Positions 45,465 through 52,483 of a DNA stretch of 64,000 bases are shown piece by piece (the stretch's first letter is position 1; each line of letters begins with the position of its first letter). Below the pieces are notes generated by a model. The model searched no databases. It was not told the origin of the DNA and saw only the letters and a list, made by a program, of their open reading frames with translations. The DNA is from Lewinellaceae bacterium (lineage in GTDB: Bacteria > Bacteroidota > Bacteroidia > Chitinophagales > Saprospiraceae). The position numbers were made by a program, and so were the translations under genes. The stretch lies in contig JACJXX010000002.1 of NCBI GenBank assembly GCA_020636435.1, positions 2,418,001 to 2,482,000 on the forward strand, read 5' to 3'.

Positions 45465-46871
45465 TTATAAGCTGGTATCCGCCAGCCGGAAGCCCGTATT
45501 GAAATTGCGGTATCCGGGATCGTAACTGGAGCGGTTGGCCACGCGGCAGTTGCGTGCCGAACGATACCAGCCGCCGCCGCGCAACACGCGGGAATCACCA
45601 TGCTCAGGTCCTGCGGGGTCTTTTTTCAAGCCTTCCTTTGCCCATTTTGAGTAGCACTGCTCATCATACCAATCCGCACACCATTCCCAGACGTGACCGC
45701 TCATGTCGTACAAACCTAGTTCGTTAGGTTGGAGCCTTCCGACAGGTTTCGTGCTGTAATCCTGCATCGGCCTACCCTCAAATTTTCCAAGAAACCAGCC
45801 GACATCCTCCAAGGCATCGCTGCCGGCGTATAGGAATGGAGCAAAAGCGGATCCTTCTTCATCTTTTTTTCCGGCCTTGTGGCCTCCTATGGCTGCGTAT
45901 TCCCACTGCGCTTCAGTAGGCAGGTTGTAAGATCTGCCCGTTTTCCAGCTCAGCCACCGGCAGTACGCAGCGGCATCCTGCCAGCTGACATGGATCGCCG
46001 GATGGCGGGCAAAGGAATTGTCCATAGGCCGCCCGTAGGCGTCGTGCCGCCAGTTGCAGCCTATCTTGCAGTAGTAATCCAGCGAATCGCCCCGCCAGAA
46101 AGCGGCTACCGACCAGCCTTCCTTCTCCACTTCGGTGACGTAGCCCGTTTCGTGGACAAAGCGGGCGTATTCTCCTACGGTTGCCGGATATTTCCCAATC
46201 TGGTAACCCGACAGGCGAACGCGGCACTTCGGCTTTTCATCCTCGTTGGGCGCGTCTCCGCTACTGCCCATCCAGAATTCCCCTCCTTTCACCTCCACCA
46301 TTTCCGGCTCCTGGAAAGGGGCGCTGCCCAGGCTGAATGCCGGGTCTCCGTTTTGAGAGACGACAATACCCGGGCAGGTATATTGAAAACCCATTCCCGC
46401 GAGCCTGGCGATCTCGGTAGGGGGAAGAAAAATGCGTTTCAGGGACTCAGGGAAGACACAGCTGGCGAAAGGCAGGGCAGGGTTGCCAGCCAGCGCCAGG
46501 GACGTCAACTGGTTGAAGCTGCCCAGGTCGAGCGCGCCACTCAATGCATTATGGGCCAGGTCGAGGCATTTAACCTTTTCCGGCGCCGGAAGAGCATCCA
46601 AAACCGGCTGTAGCGGCAAGCCGGGCTTTTTCAAACGGATTCTCACCGTTTCCGCCCGTTCCAGGCGGCTGATGTAGCTTGCCGGATCGGAAGGGCTTAC
46701 CTCTGCCTGTTCGTTGAAGTAGTCCGCCCAACCGTATGGCCCCGTCCTGGCTTCTTTTCGCTCGTAATACGCTTTGGCGAAGAGTTCATGCCTGTCCATC
46801 AACAGGGTGATCTGTTCTTCGAGTTGCCCGGATTGAAACCGGGCTGTTGCAGAGTGGGTTATTTCGTTCAT
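45465..46871 (-). CDS. LRR-SUMF1 fusion protein A
   Basis: 468 residues. After a helical N-terminus (about 1-85) come leucine-rich-repeat-like strands: VRIRLKKPGLPLQPVLDALP, VKCLDLAHNALSGALDLGSF, LTSLALAGNPALPFASCVFP (about 85-160). The SUMF1 domain begins at MVEVKGGEFWMGSSGD (about 213) and ends VLRGGGWYRSARNCRVANRS and FNTGFRLADTS. A pair of cysteines at DYYCKIGCNW is shared with protein B (PAECNW has one). The canonical formylglycine cysteine pair is absent. First gene of the exporter string; its promoter (47156-47220) lies beyond a palindromic insertion. Confidence 0.82.
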   Translation of the reverse strand: MNEITHSATARFQSGQLEEQITLLMDRHELFAKAYYERKEARTGPYGWADYFNEQAEVSPSDPASYISRLERAETVRIRLKKPGLPLQPVLDALPAPEKVKCLDLAHNALSGALDLGSFNQLTSLALAGNPALPFASCVFPESLKRIFLPPTEIARLAGMGFQYTCPGIVVSQNGDPAFSLGSAPFQEPEMVEVKGGEFWMGSSGDAPNEDEKPKCRVRLSGYQIGKYPATVGEYARFVHETGYVTEVEKEGWSVAAFWRGDSLDYYCKIGCNWRHDAYGRPMDNSFARHPAIHVSWQDAAAYCRWLSWKTGRSYNLPTEAQWEYAAIGGHKAGKKDEEGSAFAPFLYAGSDALEDVGWFLGKFEGRPMQDYSTKPVGRLQPNELGLYDMSGHVWEWCADWYDEQCYSKWAKEGLKKDPAGPEHGDSRVLRGGGWYRSARNCRVANRSSYDPGYRNFNTGFRLADTSL

Positions 46872-46984
46872 TGTATTTTTAGTATTGCAGCGCGAAGGTT
46901 GATAAGAATTAAAAATTTTTGCAGCAGGCTGTTCAAAATGTGATACCTGATTAAAAAAGGCTTCTTCAGTCTTTTGGACAGTAC

Positions 46985-47138
46985 AACCTGCCGGGTTTTC
47001 AGCGGAGTTCCGGTTTTGTTAACCCGGCAGCGTTTATCAGAGATGCAGCAAGAATATTGCAACTTTCACGGATAAAAACGCCTTCGGCAAACGCTGCCGG
47101 GTTTATCTAAACGGGACACAACGGAAACCCGGCAGGTT
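46985..47138. repeat. Nested inverted-repeat element AACCTGCCGGGTTT, copy A
   Basis: Ends: AACCTGCCGGGTTT (46985-46998) and its exact complement (47125-47138). Inside: AACCCGGCAGCGTTT (47021-47035) with exact complement AAACGCTGCCGGGTT (47089-47103). Together they form a cruciform-capable 154-bp element. It lies about 10 bp downstream of the predicted start point of promoter copy iv, so it would be transcribed into the leader of LRR-SUMF1 A. The rest of the gap 46872-46984 holds no gene. Confidence 0.85.
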
Positions 47139-47155
47139 CAAGCGTCTAACACCTG

Positions 47156-47220
47156 CAAATTTAGGCCCCGGCCGCCACAGCGGTTTTCACCCTTGTTTCA
47201 GGAATTTGCCTCTGTGTTAC
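47156..47220 (-). promoter_or_regulatory. Phased-block promoter (copy iv) of the SUMF1-exporter genes
   Basis: Minus strand 47220 to 47182: GTAACA-N4-GGCAAA-N5-GAAACA-N3-GTGAAA-ACC. Eighteen bases later is TAAATTTG (47163-47156), a perfect TAnnTTTG -7 box. The upstream edge overlaps the last codons of the P-type ATPase. The first downstream ATG is about 285 bp away because the inverted-repeat element copy A lies between; removing it would give about 130 bp. Confidence 0.75.
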
Positions 47221-49294
47221 CATGCCGCTTTTTCTGCCGGGCTTGCCGGTAGACGATCATGGGATGTACGGCGTTGCCGATCCCGATGGAATACCCGAGC
47301 AAATTGGCTATGATGGCGGCGGTGATGCCGAAATGGAGGAACAGAATGCCGCCGGCGGCAAAAGCGGCGGGCACGACGGAGGCCCTCATATTTGTCTTCA
47401 TGTATTGGTTGTACTGCTCTCCTAACGTAAACAGCAATGGCAACTGCTCCAGGTTCTCGCCCATCAGGACGATCTGGGCAGTATCCGTAGCAATAGTGGA
47501 GGCGCCCCGGATAGAAATGGAGACGTCTGCTTTCTTAAGGGCGGCCGCATCGTTGATGCCGTCGCCAATGAAGCAAACGGTGTTACTTTGTTCTTGCAAA
47601 AGGTTGATGAAACGGGCTTTTTCTTCGGGAAGCACTTCTGCAAAATAATGTTCGATACCCACCTGCCAGGCCAGGTGGCGGGTTGGCTGCTCATGGTCGC
47701 CGGAGAGGATATAGCAGGTTTTGTTTAGCGACTTCAGTTCTTCGACAATGGCTTTTGCTTCCGGGCGGATGGTTGGATGCAATTCTATCACCCCCCGGAG
47801 TTCCTGGCCGACGGCAACGTAGATCAGGGAATATCCTTGATGATGTGCTTCCTCCGCCAATGCTCCTGCGGCCTCCGAAACAGCGATGCCCTCCATTCCC
47901 ATAAACCTGGCGCTTCCGACGCGGATTTTTTCGCCCTTCAGGGTTACTTTTATGCCATATCCTATTTCATACTTCGCTTCATCGATGAGAGGCAAATCAA
48001 GCCGGCGTTCCTTGGCTTCCTGTATGATGGCCAGGGCGATGGGATGGGTCTGCCGGTACTCGGCGGCGGCGGCACAGGCCAGCAGCTCATTTTCTGAAAT
48101 CCCGGTGAAGGCATATATTCTTCCAACGTGAGGTTGCGTCAACGTAAGAATGCCTGTTTTGTCGAAAACAACGGCGTCTATTTTGTGCAGCAGTTCCAAA
48201 GAACGGCCGTCCTTAACGAGGATTCCTTCCTGTGAAGCGATAGACAGGAAGTTGAGCGCCACCATGGGAGAGGTGAGTTCCAGGATAAAGCCGAAGCTGG
48301 TATTCACCAGGGCGGAGCCGGTTTTGATGCCCCTCAGGGGAATACTTGCCGCACTAACCGTCAACAGAGAGGGCGCCGCTTCGTCCGCCGTTTTCCTACC
48401 CCTGTTTACCATCTCTATTTTCAGGCTGGCAGTTTGGTTCAAAAGGCTTTCGACCTGAGCGATCATCGTTTCGCTTCCCGCTTTTTCAACCTTTGCCTGG
48501 ATGTTCCCTTCCAGCACCAGCGTAGAGGCGAAACAGGCATCCCCAATGCTTTTTTCCGCCGGCTGGGATTCTCCCGTGAGGGCTTGCTGTCCGATCAAGG
48601 CATATCCCTTCACGATGTGGCCATCTACCGGCACCGTCTCCCCGGCGTGGATGCTCACGATGTCTCCCTTTGATAATTGATCGAGTGGAATTTCAATTTC
48701 CGTTTCTCCCCGAACCAACCATACCTGCTTCGGTTGCGCTTCAAATAAATTCGCCAGTTGCCGGGCCGAGCGGTTTTCCGATTTCAGCAACAGTTTCCGG
48801 GACGCATAATAAACCGCCTCCCCTATAGCCGACAACACTAAGTGGCCAGTTGCCAAAATGCCGGTCAACGCAATGGTTTCAACGACGAAAGCGTCTACTT
48901 TGCGCTCTTTGACCAACGTCTGATAAGTTGTTTTGTAAATGGGCAGGGAAATCCATAAGATGCCGCCCAGGGCCAGCAGGTTGAGCGGTGGCAGGATCAG
49001 GCCCGCCGCCGCCAGGCCGATCATGGCCGTCGATGCCTGAAGGTTTTTCTCTACTTCTTTTTCCTCCGCTTTATCGGTTTGTTGAAGTTGTTGGCTTCGA
49101 ATGTCGTCGTCATCAACAAAGGGAGCCAGTATCTCCTTTATCTGTTCCTTTAAGGTAAGATTTTCTGTTGCCTGGCCAAATGGCGGCGCCTTTAGCCTTT
49201 TGCTCAAAGCATCGGCCTTTTTTTGCTGGCTTTCCCGTACCTCGTCCGCAAAGGCATAAGCGCAGGCGGCGATGATTAGGCCTCCGATGATCAT
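47198..49294 (-). CDS. P-type ATPase without CPC metal motif
   Basis: 698 residues. All catalytic motifs are intact: ALTGESQPAEKS (actuator loop), AVVFDKTGILTLTQP (phospho-Asp; ILT instead of TLT), YRQTHPIAL (HP motif), GDGINDAAALKKADVSISI (hinge). The transporting helix before the phosphorylation site reads LELTSPMVALNFLSI where heavy-metal pumps have CPC, SPC or TPC; here it is SPM. No N-terminal metal-binding CxxC domain is present; instead there is a helical acidic region (residues 15-90). Ion specificity therefore cannot be assigned. Located between two paralogous LRR-SUMF1 genes, 6 bp after one of them, and flanked by paired inverted-repeat elements. Confidence 0.88.
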   Translation of the reverse strand: MIIGGLIIAACAYAFADEVRESQQKKADALSKRLKAPPFGQATENLTLKEQIKEILAPFVDDDDIRSQQLQQTDKAEEKEVEKNLQASTAMIGLAAAGLILPPLNLLALGGILWISLPIYKTTYQTLVKERKVDAFVVETIALTGILATGHLVLSAIGEAVYYASRKLLLKSENRSARQLANLFEAQPKQVWLVRGETEIEIPLDQLSKGDIVSIHAGETVPVDGHIVKGYALIGQQALTGESQPAEKSIGDACFASTLVLEGNIQAKVEKAGSETMIAQVESLLNQTASLKIEMVNRGRKTADEAAPSLLTVSAASIPLRGIKTGSALVNTSFGFILELTSPMVALNFLSIASQEGILVKDGRSLELLHKIDAVVFDKTGILTLTQPHVGRIYAFTGISENELLACAAAAEYRQTHPIALAIIQEAKERRLDLPLIDEAKYEIGYGIKVTLKGEKIRVGSARFMGMEGIAVSEAAGALAEEAHHQGYSLIYVAVGQELRGVIELHPTIRPEAKAIVEELKSLNKTCYILSGDHEQPTRHLAWQVGIEHYFAEVLPEEKARFINLLQEQSNTVCFIGDGINDAAALKKADVSISIRGASTIATDTAQIVLMGENLEQLPLLFTLGEQYNQYMKTNMRASVVPAAFAAGGILFLHFGITAAIIANLLGYSIGIGNAVHPMIVYRQARQKKRHGNTEANS

Positions 49295-49300
49295 ATTTTT

Positions 49301-50689
49301 CTATTTTGTGCAAACTATCCGAAAACCCGCCGCATCCCCCCGATCGTCCGGCGCGCTGCGGCGGCGGTTGGCGATCCGGCCGGCGGCGGCGTCACGCCCC
49401 CATCCACCTCCGCGGAACATGCGGTTGGCGCCCTGCTCCGGGCCAGATGGATCTTTCACTAATCTGGCCTCTTTACACTGCCGGTAATAATCCGGAGCAT
49501 GCCGGTCATAGCACCATTCCCAGACGTTGCCGCTCATGTCGTACAGGCCCAGTTCGTTGGGCTGGAGCTGGCCCACCGGCCGCGTGCCGTACTGCTCAAC
49601 GGGCTGCCCTTCAAACTGGCCGAAGAACCAGCTTACCTGCGCGGGATCATCGCTGCCGGCGTAGGCGCAGGACCGTTGGAAATAGCCCTGATCATCTTTA
49701 TCTGGCGCCTGATGCCCCCCGATCGCCGCGTATTCCCACTGTGCTTCGGTGGGAAGTCGGTAGGTTTTGCCGGTTTTCCCGCTCAGCCACTCGCAGTAGG
49801 CCATGGCGTCGTCCCAGGTCACATGAACCACCGGATGGCGGGCGTGGGCGTTAGTGAGCGGCCGCCCGTAGACGTCGTGCCGCCAGTTGCATTCCGCCGG
49901 GCAGAAAAACTCCAGCTTGCCCTGCCGCCAGATACCCGCCACGGACCAGCCTTCGCGTTCAGCAGCGGTGACGTAACCGGTTTCCTCCACAAAGCGGGCA
50001 AATTCTTCCACTGTTACCAGGTATTTCCCCATGGCGTAATCGGACAATTGAACAAGGTGGCGCGGTTTCTCAGTGTCCGTTGCCTCAGCTTCGCTTTCCT
50101 CGCTTCCCATCCAGAACGTGCCGCCTTTGACGGTTGCCATCTCGGGCTCCTCAAATGGGGCTTTGCCCAGGGTGAAGCCGGAGTTGCCGTTCTGCGACAA
50201 CGAAATGCCGGGGTGTTTTTTCCGAAAGCCCGTCTTTTCCAGGCTGGCCTGTTCGGCGCTCGATACGATGATATGGCGCAGGCCCGGCGGCAACACCAGC
50301 CTGTCGTAGTCCAAAGCGGGGTTGCCGGCAAGAGACAGTACTTCCAACTTCGTGAACCGGCTAGGGTCCAGCCCTCCTTCCAGTTGATTGTGGGCCAGGC
50401 TGAGATGGCTGATGTACTCCGGCCAGGGAACCGCCGACAAGACCGCCTGAGGATGGGGGGTAGCCAGCCTGATGCGCACTGTCCGGGTCGCCCGCAGGCG
50501 ATCGGCAAATGCCAGATAGTCCGCCATATCCACCCGTGAGCGCTCCCGCAGGTAATCCACCCAGCCGGCACCCTTCCTTTCTTTTTTAAATTGGCCGTAG
50601 TCTTCGCCGGATAGCGTGTAATTGTCCATGGTGAACTGAGCGATGGACGCGCTGAGGGCGCTGAATGTCCGGAATGATGAAATATTCAT
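49301..50689 (-). CDS. LRR-SUMF1 fusion protein B
   Basis: 462 residues from MNISSFRTFSALSASIAQF; longer in-frame starts lie inside the repeat element upstream. Clear paralogue of the protein at 45465: LRR-like strands EYISHLSLAHNQLEGGLDPS and KLEVLSLAGNPALDYDRLVL, then a SUMF1 domain from MATVKGGTFWMGSEESE (about 208) through RLPTEAQWEYAAIGGHQ and GLYDMSGNVWEWCYDRH to RMFRGGGWGRDAAAGRIANR and AGFRIV. The C-terminal motif has no cysteine at all, so formylglycine chemistry is not expected. Directly followed by the P-type ATPase (6 bp), suggesting a two-gene unit. Confidence 0.83.
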   Translation of the reverse strand: MNISSFRTFSALSASIAQFTMDNYTLSGEDYGQFKKERKGAGWVDYLRERSRVDMADYLAFADRLRATRTVRIRLATPHPQAVLSAVPWPEYISHLSLAHNQLEGGLDPSRFTKLEVLSLAGNPALDYDRLVLPPGLRHIIVSSAEQASLEKTGFRKKHPGISLSQNGNSGFTLGKAPFEEPEMATVKGGTFWMGSEESEAEATDTEKPRHLVQLSDYAMGKYLVTVEEFARFVEETGYVTAAEREGWSVAGIWRQGKLEFFCPAECNWRHDVYGRPLTNAHARHPVVHVTWDDAMAYCEWLSGKTGKTYRLPTEAQWEYAAIGGHQAPDKDDQGYFQRSCAYAGSDDPAQVSWFFGQFEGQPVEQYGTRPVGQLQPNELGLYDMSGNVWEWCYDRHAPDYYRQCKEARLVKDPSGPEQGANRMFRGGGWGRDAAAGRIANRRRSAPDDRGDAAGFRIVCTK

Positions 50690-50715
50690 AGATATGCAAT
50701 TTTTTTTGATGGTAC

Positions 50716-50995
50716 AACCTGCTGGGTTTGCGGACTGATCCCGTTTGGCGGCTATCGTTCTAGCGTTGGGCAAAAGTCGGAAGTCGGAAGTCGGAAATCG
50801 GAATGGTACCGAGCCTTCCGCAACTTCTTGGCCATCAATAGTGTCCAACGCTAGACGGGTAGCCCGTTTGGCTAAACCCAGCAGCGTTTGTCGAAGACGT
50901 TTTTCGCCGACAACTTTGCAGTATATACCCTGCGACATTTCCGATAAACGCTGCCGGGTTTGGCCTGCCAGAACTCAATGGAAACCCGGCAAGTT
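50716..50995. repeat. Nested inverted-repeat element AACCTGCYGGGTTT, copy B
   Basis: Ends: AACCTGCTGGGTTT (50716-50729) and AAACCCGGCAAGTT (50982-50995). Inner pair: AAACCCAGCAGCGTTT (50874-50889) and AAACGCTGCCGGGTTT (50946-50961). It is copy A's design with an additional insert (about 50750-50867) that is itself bounded by CTAGCGTTGG and CCAACGCTAG and contains AAGTCGG tandem units. The right end overlaps the stop of the Gfo/Idh remnant. No gene is visible in this 304-bp gap. Confidence 0.8.
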
Positions 50996-51496
50996 AAAGC
51001 GCCTTGTATTGCTTCTGAGTAGAAGACTCCCGGATCAAATCAATGATCTTCAAACCTGGCCGATTTCGCCGGATTCGATCCAGTTCTTAATATCTGCAAT
51101 CGCCTTTTGATGCCGCAGGTGGTGGGCGACGCCAAAAGGGATACCTCTATTTTCAGCAACCAGCCCGGCAATCCGGAGGCCCTCCTCATAATTGACGGCC
51201 AGCGGCTTTTCGCACAGTACGGCTTTCTCATAGTGCAGGGCGGTTTTTACACTTTCGAAATGCATATAAGGCGGGTTGCCGATAAAGGCCAGCTCGCAGC
51301 CCATTGTTTGCAGCATCTCTTCCGGACTCAGAAAATAATGAGGGATGCCATACTGCCCGGCGGCAGCTCGCAGTTTTTCCTCACTTCTGCCCTGTATCGC
51401 TGCTACTTCGCACAATGGGGAGTGCTGCAGGGCGGGGATGGTCCGTTTCAAAGCCGTGCCGGTTGCACCGATGACGGCTATCTTGATTTTGCTCAT
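50994..51496 (-). pseudogene. Internally deleted Gfo/Idh/MocA oxidoreductase
   Basis: From ATG 51494-51496 the frame gives a normal NAD-binding half: MSKIKIAVIGATGTALKRTI, LAFIGNPPYMHFESVKTAL, AVLCEKPLAVNYEEGLRIA, HHLRHQKAIADIKNWIESGE, then IGQV and a stop at 51050 (148 residues; the family has about 330). Right after the break another frame gives KIIDLIRESSTQKQYKAL and a stop at 50994, which looks like the native C-terminus of the same family. About 160 codons have been lost. The truncated Rossmann half could still be made but lacks the catalytic domain. Confidence 0.8.
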
Positions 51497-52445
51497 TTTC
51501 CGGAGGTTTACGAAAAATATTTTGCCGGCAGTATTTCCAGGCCACAATCCCACACATGCAGGCATTGATTGCAACTGCAACCGGGATCACCCAGCTTTGC
51601 AGTGGCACGATCAGGATGGTGCTGGCCAGTTCTATGCCGATGAAGGCCACCAGGGCATATAATATGACTGCATTCTCGGCCCGGGCAGCCATGAAAGCGC
51701 CCAAAGGCGCGCCAAATATCACTACCGGGATAGCCGTCTTCCAGGCAGAGACGGCCCAACCTGACAATTCTCCGGTGAGGCTAATGATGACGACTCCAAT
51801 GATGGAATTCAACGCCATGATGATCACCGTTGTCGGGGTCGCCTTTTTTTCGGTGGAACCCAGAATGAGGGTTAGCAGGATAAAAGCGATGATATCGGCC
51901 CCGCATCCAATATTGATGGCCAGGAACCCGCCGATCAGGCCCGAACAAAAAAGGAGCGGCCTTCCCGCTTTTTCATCGACCCAGTCTTTTCGCTCAACGC
52001 CTGAATGGTGTTGCAACAAAAGCGCGGCGCCCAACGCCGCCCCGGTGATGGAAAACAACCACTTCAAGTGAACGCCCGATATGATCCAGCCCATGCTGAC
52101 GGAAAGAGCTTGCCCAACAGCGCCTCCGGCAACTGCCGGCAGGATAGCAAAGGCATAAAAGGGTGTTTTCCGATATACGATGACAAACGAGGCTGTCGAC
52201 ATTCCTACGGATTGGATCAGCAAAGAAAATTGCCTGGCCTCGTTTGGCTCAATGCCCAGTATTTTTGTAAAGACCGGAAAAGCCACCGCGCCTCCTCCCT
52301 CGGCTGAAAAACCGGCGACAAAACTGCCGAACGCCATAGTGAGGGGTACCTGCCACCAATCGATGAGGAGATGCCATCCGTTAGAAACAGCCATGGCAAC
52401 CAACCAACCTGTCAAAATAATTGCCACCAACTTCCAATACATCAT
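51381..52445 (-). CDS. TauE/SafE-family permease
   Basis: 354 residues starting MMYWKLVAIILTGWLVAMAV, with eight to nine membrane helices. PLTMAFGSFVAGFSAEGGGAVAFPVF and GGFLAINIGCGADIIAFILL are the two glycine-rich internal repeats of the sulfite-exporter TauE/SafE family, which moves sulfite, sulfonates or related anions across the inner membrane. The last about 38 residues (after RQNIFRKPPENEQ) are read out of frame over the start of the Gfo/Idh remnant, 116 bp of overlap, so the true C-terminus probably ended near 51500 and the stop was lost. 38 bp behind the NRPS gene and likely cotranscribed. Confidence 0.8.
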   Translation of the reverse strand: MMYWKLVAIILTGWLVAMAVSNGWHLLIDWWQVPLTMAFGSFVAGFSAEGGGAVAFPVFTKILGIEPNEARQFSLLIQSVGMSTASFVIVYRKTPFYAFAILPAVAGGAVGQALSVSMGWIISGVHLKWLFSITGAALGAALLLQHHSGVERKDWVDEKAGRPLLFCSGLIGGFLAINIGCGADIIAFILLTLILGSTEKKATPTTVIIMALNSIIGVVIISLTGELSGWAVSAWKTAIPVVIFGAPLGAFMAARAENAVILYALVAFIGIELASTILIVPLQSWVIPVAVAINACMCGIVAWKYCRQNIFRKPPENEQNQDSRHRCNRHGFETDHPRPAALPIVRSSSDTGQK

Positions 52446-52483
52446 GCCAAAAAAGGATTCGTCATCATGAAATTCCGAAAGGG

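Noticed and set aside
44115..45470. 451-aa plus-strand frame across the PHP and SUMF1 genes
   Set aside because: Crosses two well-supported minus-strand genes and the repeat between them.
44676..50689. Diversity-generating retroelement target (SUMF1/CLec-like variable protein)
   Set aside because: SUMF1 folds can be such targets, but no reverse transcriptase, template repeat or adenine-biased variable repeat is visible in the window.
50690..50938. N-terminal extension of LRR-SUMF1 B
   Set aside because: It would translate repeat element copy B; the ATG at 50689 gives the same start as the paralogue.
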